Source of the DNA: Chloroflexota bacterium
GTDB lineage: Bacteria > Chloroflexota > Dormibacteria > Dormibacterales > Dormibacteraceae
Length of the DNA stretch: 26,824 nucleotides
Reading direction: 5' to 3'
Assembly (NCBI GenBank): GCA_005880175.1
Contig: VBJR01000153.1
Coordinates: forward strand, 1-26,824
This document shows positions 1 to 7,659 of this stretch, in pieces. The translations under genes and the position numbers were made by a program. Below the pieces are notes generated by a model. That model was not told the origin of the DNA and did not search any database. It worked only from the letters and a program-made list of their open reading frames with translations. Position 1 is the first letter of the stretch. Each line of letters begins with the position of its first letter.

Positions 1-38
1 ACCTGGTCGCGGACACGGTGCTGGCGGCCCATGCGTGA
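1..38 (+). CDS. 3' end of an upstream gene (partial)
   Basis: The frame beginning at base 3 reads LVADTVLAAHA and then stops with TGA at 36-38. The following M20 gene can start at ATG 31, so the two would overlap by 8 nt, a pattern seen at other junctions in this window. Eleven residues are too few to identify a family. The call rests only on the open frame and the overlap, and could be chance in GC-rich DNA. Confidence 0.35.
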   Translation, partial: LVADTVLAAHA

Positions 39-1341
39 GCTGACGAGGACGGTCCCCGGGGCGTGGTCCGAGATGGACGAGCGCCTGCTGCTGGACCTGC
101 TCGAGATCGACACGGTGACCCCGATGGAGGGCGGCTCCGGGGCGGGCCTCCGGGTGGCGCAGGAGCGGCTCGCGGCCGGCGCTCGCGCGATCGGCTTCGA
201 CGTCGAGCTGTTCGAGCCGCCGCCGCCGTCGGCGCTCGAGCCGCCCGAGCTGCCGCTCACTGTGCGCGAGCGGGCCGCGGACCTGGGTGGGGCGTTCCTC
301 GGCCTGCAGCCCAACCTGGTGCTGCGCCTCGGCCGGCAGCCCCGCGCCCGGACGCTGGTCTTCAACTGCCACCTGGACACGGTCGCCGATCACCTGCCGG
401 TGCGGCGCCGCGGCGACATCGTCTACGGGCGCGGCGCGGTGGACGCCAAGGGCCAGGCGGCGGGCGTGCTGGCGGGGGTCCGCCTGGCGCTCGAGGCCGC
501 CCCCGACCTCGGCCGCTCGATCTCCGTGCTGATCCACGCCGTGGGCGGCGAGGAGGGGGGCGCGATGGGGTTCACCGGCACCCGTGTGCTCGCGGAGCGC
601 GGCTGCGTGGGCCGGCTCAACGTGGTCGCCGAGCCGACCCGGCTCGCGATCCTGGACCGCACCACCGCGTCCATGACGGCCCGGGTCGAGGTCACGGGCG
701 ACGGCTCGACGGACGACGAGCCTGCTGCCGGCCACAACGCGACGATCGCCCTCGGCGGGCTGGTCCACCACCTGACCCGCCACCTCGCGCCCCGGGTGCA
801 GGCGCTGGGCGGGAAGCTGTGCATCGCCGGGCTGCACACGGGGACGACCCACAACCGGGTGCACGGCTCGGGCCAGCTGCTGGTCAACTTCGCGTACGGG
901 AGCGCGCCGGTGGCCGCCGCCATCGAGCGCTGCGTCGAGGAGGAGCTCGCCGCCGGCCTCCGGGCGCTGCGGGCCGACCTCGCCGGCGTCGGCGTGGCCC
1001 GGCGCACGGCCGCCGACCTCCCCGACATCTGCCGGCTGGTCTGGCTGAAGCGCGGCCTGCCGGTCCTCGACAACCGCGACCCGGGGCTGGAGGCGGTCCT
1101 GCGGCGGGCGGGGATCGGCCGTCACGACGGGAGCGGCGGGCTCCAGCCGTTCACCTGCGACGCGATGTGGCTGCAGTGCCACGACTCCTACACGGTCGTC
1201 CTCGGAGCGGGCGACCTGGCGACCAATCAGGCACACGCGGACGGTGAGCACGTCGCGATCTCGGAGCTGGCCGCCCTGGCGAGCGCGGTCGCCGACCTGG
1301 TGCTCGCCTTCCGCGGCTGGATCGAGGAGGGGGGACGGTGA
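31..1341 (+). CDS. M20 family metallohydrolase (N-acyl amino acid deacylase/peptidase type)
   Basis: This 436-residue protein has the zinc-hydrolase layout of the M20 (ArgE/DapE/LysK/carboxypeptidase) family. Visible motifs are HLDTV (His114, Asp116), GAVDAKG (bridging Asp138), GGEEGG (catalytic Glu174 and Glu175), AEPT (Glu201) and a C-terminal QAHADGEH with the last metal-ligand His at about 402. The dimerisation domain lies at about 205-320. All ligands are present, so it should be active in the cytoplasm, removing an acyl or aminoacyl group from an amino acid; the substrate is not visible. ATG 31 overlaps the preceding stop. ATG 73 (MDERLLLDLL) is an equally reasonable start, closer to the usual N-terminus. 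Its stop overlaps a GTG at 1338 of the next gene. The COG3375 GNAT downstream suggests N-acyl (for example N-succinyl) amino acid chemistry; this is inference. Confidence 0.85.
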   Translation: MRELTRTVPGAWSEMDERLLLDLLEIDTVTPMEGGSGAGLRVAQERLAAGARAIGFDVELFEPPPPSALEPPELPLTVRERAADLGGAFLGLQPNLVLRLGRQPRARTLVFNCHLDTVADHLPVRRRGDIVYGRGAVDAKGQAAGVLAGVRLALEAAPDLGRSISVLIHAVGGEEGGAMGFTGTRVLAERGCVGRLNVVAEPTRLAILDRTTASMTARVEVTGDGSTDDEPAAGHNATIALGGLVHHLTRHLAPRVQALGGKLCIAGLHTGTTHNRVHGSGQLLVNFAYGSAPVAAAIERCVEEELAAGLRALRADLAGVGVARRTAADLPDICRLVWLKRGLPVLDNRDPGLEAVLRRAGIGRHDGSGGLQPFTCDAMWLQCHDSYTVVLGAGDLATNQAHADGEHVAISELAALASAVADLVLAFRGWIEEGGR

Positions 1342-1439
1342 GCATCCGAGAGGTCGAGCGAGCGGACCACGCCCGCGCGCTGCCCGACGTGGGCCCCGCG
1401 CGCGGGCGGCCGGCCGCGGGCCAGCGGTCGAGCGGGACC

Positions 1440-2610
1440 ATGCGAGTGGCGGTCCTCGGCCAGGGCTACGTGGGCCTCCATCTCGCCCTGCGCGCGGCCG
1501 CCTGCGGCCACGACGTGGTCGGCTTCGACGTGGACCCGGAGCGCGTCGCGCGCCTGGCCAACGCGGACCCGTTCGTGACCGACGTCCCCGCCGAGGGTCT
1601 GGAGCGCGCGCTGGCGAGCGGGTGCTACCGGCCGACGCAGTCCCCGGCGGACCTGAGCCGCTTCGACGTCGCGGTCATCGCCGTCCCGACGCCGCTCGCG
1701 GAGGGCCGGCCCGACCTGTCGGCGGTCGAGGCGGCGGCGCGGCTGGTCGCGCGGCACCTGCGGCGCGGCGCGCTGGTGGTGCTGGAGTCCACGTCCTATC
1801 CGGGGACGACCGAGGAGGTGGTCCTGCCGCTGCTCGAGGAGGGATCCGGTCTCGTCGCGGGGACCGATTTCCGCCTCGCGTACAGCCCGGAGCGCATCGA
1901 CCCGGGGAACACCACGTGGACGTTCCGCTCCACGCCCAAGCTCGTCTCCGGGATCGACCCCGGATCGCTGCGCGCGGCGTGCGCCTTCTACGGCACGCTG
2001 GTGGACCGCGTCGTGCCGGTGTCCGGCACCGCCGAGGCGGAGCTGGCGAAGCTGCTGGAGAACACCTTCCGGCACGTCAACATCGCCCTCGTCAACGAGA
2101 TGGCGATGCTCGCGGCGGACCTGGGCATCGACATCTGGGAGGCCATCGACGCGGCCTCCACCAAGCCGTTCGGCTTCATGCGGTTCGAGCCCGGGCCCGG
2201 CGTGGGCGGCCACTGCCTGCCGATCGACCCCGTCTACCTGGCGTGGCGCGTCCGGTGCCGGCTGGGCCGGCCCTTCCGGTTCGCCGAGCTGGCCGGTGAC
2301 GTCAACGCCGGGATGGCGGGCTACGTCGCCGGCCGGCTGGCCCGGGGCCTGGAGCGGCGCGGGCGAGCGCTCCAGGGCAGCCGCGTCCTCCTCCTGGGGG
2401 TGGCTCGCGGCCGACCCCTGCCTCACCGAGACGCTCCCGGCCAGCCTGCGCCTGGTCGAGGCGAGCCCCGCCGAGCTGGCGGCCGCGGACGCGGTGCTCC
2501 TGGTCACCGACCACGCCGCCTTCGACCTGGCCCAGGTCGCCCGCTGCGCGCGGTACGTGCTCGACACGCGGCACCGCATGCCCGCGTCGCCGTGCGTGGA
2601 GCACCTGTGA
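1440..2610 (+). pseudogene. UDP-glucose/UDP-ManNAc-type 6-dehydrogenase with internal deletion and frameshift
   Basis: The N-terminal and central parts are intact. They show the NAD-binding GQGYVGL (residues 6-12), the UDP-HexNAc dehydrogenase-like YSPERIDPGN (about 148-157), ELAKLLENTFR with the catalytic Lys (204), and GGHCLPIDP with the catalytic Cys259. At LLLGVA (about 2390-2405) the reading frame changes. The C-terminal end resumes in another frame as DAVLLVTDHAAFDL and YVLDTRHRM and stops at 2610. The segment between, which in this family carries AYKxxxxDxRESPA and the UDP-binding residues, is absent, about 40-45 residues. So there is a deletion not divisible by three, either a real pseudogene or an assembly or sequencing error. 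The start could also be GTG 1338, which overlaps the M20 stop and would add 34 residues of low complexity; ATG 1440 gives the family's normal N-terminus. The family oxidises UDP-sugars to uronates using NAD. Confidence 0.85.
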
Positions 2611-3539
2611 GACCGGCGCCGGCGGCCGCCGCCGGGGTCGTGGTCGCGGACCTCCACGAGGTGGCCCTGCTGCGCGAGGTCTCCGGCCTGTTCGGCCGGA
2701 TCTGGGGCCCGCGGCAGGCGGACCACGTGTCGCACGACCTGATGCGGGCCCTGAGCTGGAGCGGCAACTTCGTCGCGGCCGCCCTCGTCGAGGGCGCCGT
2801 CGTCGGCGGCATCGTCGGCTTCCGAGGGTGGCGGGACGGCGGGCCACTGCTCCACTCCCACATCCTCGGCGTCGAGCCCAGTCACCGGCGTCGGGGCGTG
2901 GCCGCCGCGCTCAAGCAGCACCAGCGGGCGTGGGCGCTGGAGCGCGGGATCGAGGTCGCGACCTGGACGTACGACCCCCTGGTCCGGCGCAACGCGCACT
3001 TCAACCTCATGCGGCTGGGCGCGACCGCGTTCGCGTACCAGCCCGACTTCTACGGCGAGATGCACGACGACCTGAACGCGGGCGACGCCAGCGACCGGAT
3101 CGTGGTCCGGTGGGCGCTGGCCGCGCCCCGGGCCGTCGCCGCGGCGGGGGGGACGCTCGAGGAGCCGGCGCTGGACGCGCTGCGCGGCCTGGGCGCGGGC
3201 GTCCTCCTGGCCGAGGAGGGCGGCCGTCCGGTCCTGCTGGAGGAGACGGGCGGACCGCTGCTCTGCCGCGTGCCCGACGACATCCTCGACCTCCGGCGGC
3301 GCGCGCCGTCGCTCGGCGCGGAGTGGCGGATGGCCCTGCGGGAGACGCTGGGCTGGGCCATGGGCCACGGCTGGTCCGTCGCGGCGTTCCTGCGCCCGGG
3401 CTGGTACGTGCTGGAGCCGTCGGCCGGTCAGCCGGCGCAGTGGACCAGGGCCCGGGACGCGTCGTTGAGCACCTCCGGCCCGTCCGCCCTCACGACCACC
3501 GTCTCCTCGATCTGGACGCCCCCGAGGCCCAGCTCGTAG
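2607..3539 (+). CDS. GNAT family acyltransferase, COG3375 type
   Basis: GTG 2607 overlaps the TGA of the dehydrogenase (GTGA), giving 310 residues. The acetyl-CoA binding motif A is visible as VEPSHRRRGVAAALK at about residues 89-103. The COG3375 signature follows: TWTYDPLVRRNAHFNLMRLGA, then YGEMHDDLNAGDASDRIVVRW. Members of this family sit beside MenC-like N-succinylamino acid racemases and M20 hydrolases in other bacteria, where a GNAT acylates amino acids; assigning that role here is inference. The last 37 or so codons are antisense to the conserved C-terminus of the convergent M24 gene and do not look like family sequence. The true stop may have been lost or shifted near 3425-3430. Confidence 0.8.
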   Translation: MRPAPAAAAGVVVADLHEVALLREVSGLFGRIWGPRQADHVSHDLMRALSWSGNFVAAALVEGAVVGGIVGFRGWRDGGPLLHSHILGVEPSHRRRGVAAALKQHQRAWALERGIEVATWTYDPLVRRNAHFNLMRLGATAFAYQPDFYGEMHDDLNAGDASDRIVVRWALAAPRAVAAAGGTLEEPALDALRGLGAGVLLAEEGGRPVLLEETGGPLLCRVPDDILDLRRRAPSLGAEWRMALRETLGWAMGHGWSVAAFLRPGWYVLEPSAGQPAQWTRARDASLSTSGPSALTTTVSSIWTPPRPSS

Positions 3540-4693
3540 TAGGGCAGCTCGACGTTGATCACCATGCCCTCCGCGAGCACCGTCACAGGGTCGTCCGCGC
3601 CGTGGACGTCGCGGCTCCCGTCCGACCCGACCAGGAGCGGTGCCTCGTACATCTCCAGCCCGATGCCGTGGCCGACGTGATGGCGGCGATAGCGCGGGAT
3701 GCCGTTCGCGCGGACGGTCGCGACCGCCAGGTCCGCCAGCTCGGCCACGGGCAGCCCGGGCCGGATCGCCGCCAGCATCGCGTCGATCCCGGCCCGCACG
3801 GCGTGGTGGCAGCGCTCCAGCGGCGGCGGCGGCTCGCCGAGGACGCCGGTCCGGCCGGTGTCCGCCCAGTAGGCGCGGTACCGCCCGCCGCAGTCGCTCC
3901 GGATCACGTCGCCGGGCCGCAGCGCGGACCGGTCGGAGGGCGGGAAGCAGGCGCTGCCGCGCGTGCCCGCGGAGGTCTCGCAGTGGTTGGGCGTGACCCC
4001 GCCGCGGACCATGGCCAGCCGGATCTCGCGCTCGATCTCGGTCTCGAGCGTCCCCGGTCCGGCCGATCCGATGGCGTCCACGATCGCCGCGGTCGTGACG
4101 CGGGCCGCGTGCCGGAGCCGCTCCACCTCGGCGCCGGTCTTGACGGACCGGATCGAGCGCAGGCTGCCGCTGGCCGGGCACGCGGCGCCGCGACCGGGCA
4201 GGCCGGCGCTCAGCTCGGCCCAGCGAGGGCCGGGCAGCCCCGCCTCGTCGACACCGACGCGGCCCCCGGCCAGGCGCAGGTCGGCCAGGGCCAGCTCGAG
4301 GGCGGCGCTCGCGGTCGGGGCGGGGACCGCCTCGGCCCTCAGCTCGACCAGCCGGGCCTCGGCGCCGTCCAGCGCCGCGCCCGGCCGGCGCTCGAGATGG
4401 AACGTGCCGTAGGCGTACAGGCGGCAGTCGCCGATCGCCCGCTGAGCCACGTAGTCCAGCGCGTCCACCGGCGCCACCAGCGCCCGCTCGCCGGAGCGAG
4501 AGAGGACGCCGAAGGCGCGCAGTTCGGAGAAGGTGTAGATGGTCCAGCTGTCATACCCAGTGACGTACGTCACGTTCTCGGGGGTCGTCGCCACCAGGCC
4601 ATCCAGGTCGGCGGCGGCCATCACGGCCCGTGCTCGCTCCCGGTTGAGCAGGTCGTTCGTGGCGCGCCGCGCCGGTGGGGGTGCCTGAGCCAT
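3428..4693 (-). CDS. M24 family metallopeptidase (Xaa-Pro peptidase/creatinase type)
   Basis: This is a 421-residue two-domain protein. A creatinase-type N-terminal domain (about 15-170, with ATTPENVTYVTGY) precedes a pita-bread catalytic domain (about 190-415). The five metal ligands are visible: Asp267 (SDCGG), Asp278 (ADTGR), His342 (GHGIG), Glu382 (VELPYY) and Glu396 (QIEET). It probably cleaves Xaa-Pro dipeptides or N-termini in the cytoplasm; creatinase-like activity cannot be excluded. The chosen ATG (4693) overlaps the ATG of the divergent methyltransferase by two bases. The next ATG (4621) would remove the first helix of the N-terminal domain, so the longer form is preferred. Its 3' end overlaps the convergent GNAT frame by 112 bp. 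Confidence 0.88.
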   Translation of the reverse strand: MAQAPPPARRATNDLLNRERARAVMAAADLDGLVATTPENVTYVTGYDSWTIYTFSELRAFGVLSRSGERALVAPVDALDYVAQRAIGDCRLYAYGTFHLERRPGAALDGAEARLVELRAEAVPAPTASAALELALADLRLAGGRVGVDEAGLPGPRWAELSAGLPGRGAACPASGSLRSIRSVKTGAEVERLRHAARVTTAAIVDAIGSAGPGTLETEIEREIRLAMVRGGVTPNHCETSAGTRGSACFPPSDRSALRPGDVIRSDCGGRYRAYWADTGRTGVLGEPPPPLERCHHAVRAGIDAMLAAIRPGLPVAELADLAVATVRANGIPRYRRHHVGHGIGLEMYEAPLLVGSDGSRDVHGADDPVTVLAEGMVINVELPYYELGLGGVQIEETVVVRADGPEVLNDASRALVHCAG

Positions 4694-5468
4694 GGATCTC
4701 CTCCTCGACCGTGACTGGTCGGCGACCTGGTCCGAGCTCGTCCGCGCCCGCGACGAGCGGATGGGCGCCCGCGACGACGGCTACTGGGACCAGCGCTCGG
4801 ACCGCTACGCGCTCTCGCTCCACGACCGGCCCGATCCCTTCGTGGACTTCCTCGAGCCCTGGCTCTCGCCCGACCGGACACTGGTGGACGTGGGCGCCGG
4901 GGTCGGCCGGCACGCGGTGCCGCTGGCCGGCCGGCTGGGCCACGTGCACGCCGTGGAGCCGTCGGCGGGGATGCGGGCGCGGATTCCGCGGCTGCCCAAC
5001 CTGACCGTCGTCCCGGCGGCCTGGCTCGAGACCGAGCCGCTGCGGCCGGACCTCGTGATCTGCGTGCACATGCTGTACCCGATCGCCGACCCCGTGCCCT
5101 TCATCGCCCGCCTGGACGCGTCCGCCCGCGAGCGGGCGTTCATCGTGATGCGGGACCTGCCGAGCCGGCACCCGGTCGAGGTGATGCTCGGCAACCCCCG
5201 CGAGCCGCTCCTCCGCCACTGCTACCTGCTGCTCCGCCAGATGGGCATCGCGCCCGACGTGACGATGTTCCGGTACCCGGACTCGTTCCGGTTCGCGAGC
5301 TTCGACGAGGCGGTCGCGGACTGCCGCTGGCGCGCCGGCGACCTCTGGGACGACGTCCGGGGCCGCCGCTTCCTGGAGGACTCGCTCGTCCCGTGCCCGG
5401 ATGGCGCGGTGCTGTTCGAGGGCGGGGAGATGGTCTCCGGCATCCTCCACTGGACGCCTCGCGGGTGA
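4692..5468 (+). CDS. Class I SAM-dependent methyltransferase
   Basis: The protein has 258 residues. SAM-binding motif I is VDVGAGVGRHAVPLA at about 65-79, followed by a strand ending in an acidic residue (HAVEPSAGM), and motif post I/II around LVICVHMLYPI. The N-terminus (WSELVRARDERM...YWDQRSDRYA) matches the stretch that precedes the Rossmann core in many Methyltransf_25/11-like proteins of unknown substrate. The ATG shares the sequence CATG with the start of the divergent M24 gene, so there is no intergenic promoter space. Either the transcripts start inside each other's genes or one start is placed too far upstream. It is convergent with the BTAD gene, 11 bp apart. The substrate is unknown. 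Confidence 0.8.
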   Translation: MDLLLDRDWSATWSELVRARDERMGARDDGYWDQRSDRYALSLHDRPDPFVDFLEPWLSPDRTLVDVGAGVGRHAVPLAGRLGHVHAVEPSAGMRARIPRLPNLTVVPAAWLETEPLRPDLVICVHMLYPIADPVPFIARLDASARERAFIVMRDLPSRHPVEVMLGNPREPLLRHCYLLLRQMGIAPDVTMFRYPDSFRFASFDEAVADCRWRAGDLWDDVRGRRFLEDSLVPCPDGAVLFEGGEMVSGILHWTPRG

Positions 5469-5479
5469 GGCGTCCCCGC

Positions 5480-6280
5480 CTACGCACGGGCGCGTGCCGG
5501 GAGCAGCAGCTGCTTGATGTCCAGCATCATGTCGGACGGCTCGGCGCCCAGCTCCGACTTGAGCAGCCGCTCGTACCGGCGCACCTGGACGAGCGCCGCC
5601 CCCACGTTGCCGTCCATCGCGTAGCCGCGGACCAGGGCGCGGAGCGCCGGCTCGCAGAGCGGGTCCCGCCGCAGCACGCCGAGCGAGGCCTCGATGGCGC
5701 TGGCGAAGTCCCCGGCGGCGGTCCACTGGTCCCACAGGACCTCGAGCGCCTGGAGGCTGAGCTGGTGGTAGTGCTCCCGCTCCACCACCAGCCACTCGTC
5801 GTCCCACGTCGGCAGGAGGTGCGGGGTCAGGAACGAGACCTCGGTGTACCGCGAGGCGCGTCCGAGCTCCCGGCGCTGGATCCGGCGGCACAGGTCCATC
5901 GCCAGCTCCACGTCCGTCCGCACGTCGAGCGCGAGGCGCACCGCCGCCCGGTTGCACTCCACCACCTGGCCGAGCCCGCAGCGGCGCAGCGTCGTGAGCG
6001 TGGCGCGCAGGCTGGCGCCGGCCCGGGTCGCGTCGACGTCGCTCCACAGCCGCTCCGCGATGGCGCCCCGGGGCTGCCAGCCGCGGTTGAGGGAGAGCAG
6101 CGCCAGCAGCCGCTGGGGCCGCTGGGGCGCGATGACCGTGCTGCCGTGATGCGTCAGCTCGAACCCGCCGAGCAGGCGGAGCTGCCACTCCGCCTGGCGT
6201 TCTCCGCTCCGGATCGCCCGGGGCTCGACCAGGGGCACCTGCCAGCCCGGTCGAACGCCGAGGCCGGCCAGGACGGTCAT
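5480..6280 (-). CDS. BTAD (SARP-like) transcriptional regulator
   Basis: From ATG 6280 the protein has 266 residues; an in-frame GTG at 6298 would add six. An OmpR/SARP-type winged helix starts at WQLRLLGGFEL and continues through APQRPQRLLALLSLNRGWQPRGAIAERLW, the usual BTAD-family pattern. The second half is a bacterial transcriptional activation domain made of TPR-like helices, with YTEVSFLTPHLLPTWDDEWLVVER and, at the end, RYERLLKSELGAEPS. Such proteins bind direct repeats and activate nearby operons. The ATG overlaps the TGA of the small upstream ORF (ATGA), which argues for translational coupling and for this start. It has no ATPase or sensor domain, so the signal must come from another protein or from expression level. 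Confidence 0.85.
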   Translation of the reverse strand: MTVLAGLGVRPGWQVPLVEPRAIRSGERQAEWQLRLLGGFELTHHGSTVIAPQRPQRLLALLSLNRGWQPRGAIAERLWSDVDATRAGASLRATLTTLRRCGLGQVVECNRAAVRLALDVRTDVELAMDLCRRIQRRELGRASRYTEVSFLTPHLLPTWDDEWLVVEREHYHQLSLQALEVLWDQWTAAGDFASAIEASLGVLRRDPLCEPALRALVRGYAMDGNVGAALVQVRRYERLLKSELGAEPSDMMLDIKQLLLPARARA

Positions 6281-6384
6281 GCCGGCTGAATGCAGCACGC
6301 GGGCCAGCCATCTGCCAGCGCACTAGACGCCATCAGGAACGAGATGACGACGACGGCCGCGATCACCAGTGTAAAACGCCACAT
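6277..6384 (-). CDS. 35-residue exported peptide precursor or leader peptide (new small ORF)
   Basis: This ORF reads MWRF, then a hydrophobic core (residues 4-19), then SSALA followed by DGWPACCIQPA and a stop. It has the layout of a signal peptide with an AxA cleavage site (ALA|D), which would release an 11-residue peptide with two adjacent cysteines. A Shine-Dalgarno-like GGGAGG lies on the minus strand at 6400-6395, ten bases before the ATG. The stop overlaps the ATG of the BTAD gene (ATGA). Codons near the start are less GC-biased (CGT TTT ACA, TCT AGT) than those of neighbouring genes. It could be a secreted signalling propeptide, a translational leader for the BTAD gene, or chance. The ribosome-binding site, overlap and signal-peptide pattern together make chance less likely. 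Confidence 0.55.
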   Translation of the reverse strand: MWRFTLVIAAVVVISFLMASSALADGWPACCIQPA

Positions 6385-6423
6385 CCTCGAACAACCTCCC
6401 GAGTACCGATCCGGCTGGCAAGG

Positions 6424-6440
6424 TGTATAGCAAACTAGCA
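6424..6440 (-). promoter_or_regulatory. Putative operator, copy 1, overlapping the -10 box
   Basis: The minus strand reads TGCTAGTTTGCTATACA. Twelve of the 17 positions match TGCCAACTTGCTATGTA at 7654-7670 in the divergent TPR/XRE-TPR promoter region. It covers the predicted -10 box (6437-6432), the position expected for a repressor. The XRE-TPR protein is the obvious candidate binder. This is inference from two sites only. Confidence 0.3.
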
Positions 6441-6455
6441 CTACTATCGCCGAGT

Positions 6456-6461
6456 CGTCAA
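6456..6461 (-). promoter_or_regulatory. Predicted -35 box for the small ORF-BTAD transcript
   Basis: Minus-strand TTGACG lies 18 bases before a TAGTTT -10-like box at 6437-6432, upstream of the 35-residue ORF. It matches the sigma-70 consensus well for a GC-rich genome. It is downstream of the stop of the TPR-only gene, so the small ORF and BTAD gene may have their own promoter. No transcript data support it. Confidence 0.4.
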
Positions 6462-6489
6462 GCGACTGCTTCGGGAAGTGTCGAGTACG

Positions 6490-7614
6490 CTATCCGGGCT
6501 GGCTGTGGCGGGGGGTGAGCGGCTCGGGCCGGGGCAGGAGGTCGCCCAGGCCCGCGGGAACCGCCCGGCGGTCGCGGGCCACCTCCTTCCAGTGCTGGAC
6601 GGCGGACGCCACGTCGCCGCGGCGCTCGAGCAGGAGGGCGTAGTTCGCCCGGCACTCGCGCAGGCGGTCGCCGGTGCCGTGGCCGGTGAGCTCCCGGATC
6701 GCGACGCGGAACCCGCGGTCGGCCTCGTCCTGGTCGCCGCCGACCTCGTTGACCAGCGCCAGCCACTGCTGGGCGGCCGCGTGCGTCAGCGGCTCCGCGG
6801 CGGCGGTCGCCTCGTCCGCGGCCTCCGAGAACAGCGCTGCCGCCTCGCGCCACCGCTCTCGCCGGAACTCGAGCTCTCCGAGGCTGAGGAGCACGTGGCT
6901 CAGGCCCGCCGTCAGCCGCAGCCGCCGGCACAGGCGGAGCGAGCGCCGCAGCAGCGGCTCGGCCTCGGGGAGCCGGCCGTGGCGCAGGAGCGCGAGGCCC
7001 AGGTTGTTGGTGATGCGGGCGACGGCCGGGCCCTCGTCGACCATGCGGTGGAGCGCCAGGCCCCGCCGGGCGTAGTGGATCGCCCGCTCGTGGAGTCCCA
7101 GCTCCAGATAGGCGACGCTCAGGTCGTTGCACATGTGGGCGAGCAGGCGGATGTCGTGCACCGGCTCCAGGCGCTGGGTGGCCGCCTCGTAGTACCAGAT
7201 CGCGCTCTTCCAATCGTGGTGGCTCAGCGCGATGGCCCCGATGCGGCCCAGGATGCGAGCCTCCGTCGCCGGGGCGGGGGGGACGAGGCGCAGGCAGCGG
7301 CGCAGCGCGTCCCGGGCCGTGCTGAGCGCGGCGGGACTCTCCATGAGGTGGAGCGCCGCGGCCTCCCAGTCCAGGCACTCGACGACGAGCGGTTCGTTCG
7401 GGGTCGCCTCCAGGATCGCCCGGGCGCGGCGGACGTCCTCCAGGCCCGTCTCCACGTCGTGGAGGCGTATCGCGATGCGCGCCAGGTGGAAGCGGGCGAC
7501 CGCAGCCGAGTGCTGGTCCGCTGCTTCGGCCAGGATCTCCCTGGCCAGTTCCCGTCCCTCCTGGAGCTGACCCTGTGCGAACAGCTGTTCGAGCCGATCA
7601 GCCCAATCGTCCAC
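6490..7614 (-). CDS. TPR-only protein, paralogue of the divergent XRE-TPR regulator
   Basis: This 374-residue protein is almost entirely tetratricopeptide-type helical repeats: LLAHMCNDLSVAYLELGLHERAIHYARRGLAL, ARITNNLGLALLRHGRLPEAEPLLRRSLRL, then LSHVLLSLGELEFRRERWREAAALFSEA. It has no HTH, signal peptide or enzyme motif. Its C-terminal repeat (DRLRECRANYALLLERRGD, then HWKEVAR) matches that of the XRE-TPR protein at 7736-9085 (DRLIDTVVRYAEHLEARGE, then YWKLVAR), so the two are probably paralogues, one having lost or never gained the DNA-binding domain. The start is GTG 7614, with only a weak ribosome-binding site. The family role is protein or peptide binding; Rap-like peptide sensing is inferred from context with the small ORF downstream. 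Confidence 0.75.
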   Translation of the reverse strand: MDDWADRLEQLFAQGQLQEGRELAREILAEAADQHSAAVARFHLARIAIRLHDVETGLEDVRRARAILEATPNEPLVVECLDWEAAALHLMESPAALSTARDALRRCLRLVPPAPATEARILGRIGAIALSHHDWKSAIWYYEAATQRLEPVHDIRLLAHMCNDLSVAYLELGLHERAIHYARRGLALHRMVDEGPAVARITNNLGLALLRHGRLPEAEPLLRRSLRLCRRLRLTAGLSHVLLSLGELEFRRERWREAAALFSEAADEATAAAEPLTHAAAQQWLALVNEVGGDQDEADRGFRVAIRELTGHGTGDRLRECRANYALLLERRGDVASAVQHWKEVARDRRAVPAGLGDLLPRPEPLTPRHSQPG

Positions 7615-7631
7615 CCTGCGTCCCGACCTAC

Positions 7632-7659
7632 ATGCTAGCAGTCGCTACCCGGCTGCCAA
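7632..7659 (-). promoter_or_regulatory. Predicted promoter of the TPR-only gene
   Basis: On the minus strand TTGGCA (7659-7654) and TAGCAT (7637-7632) are separated by 16 bases, about 17 bases upstream of the GTG at 7614. The -35 box falls inside operator-like copy 2 (7654-7670), so a protein bound there would affect this promoter. This is a consensus match only. Confidence 0.3.

Noticed and set aside
1338..3539. A single 733-codon fusion of dehydrogenase and GNAT
   Set aside because: The middle of the frame is out-of-frame low-complexity sequence. The dehydrogenase C-terminus is found in another frame and ends at a stop that overlaps the GNAT GTG, so these are two genes.
1227..4181. A 984-codon minus-strand open frame across the left gene group
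   Set aside because: It is antisense to four recognisable genes and has no family motifs; it is a product of GC-rich codon bias.
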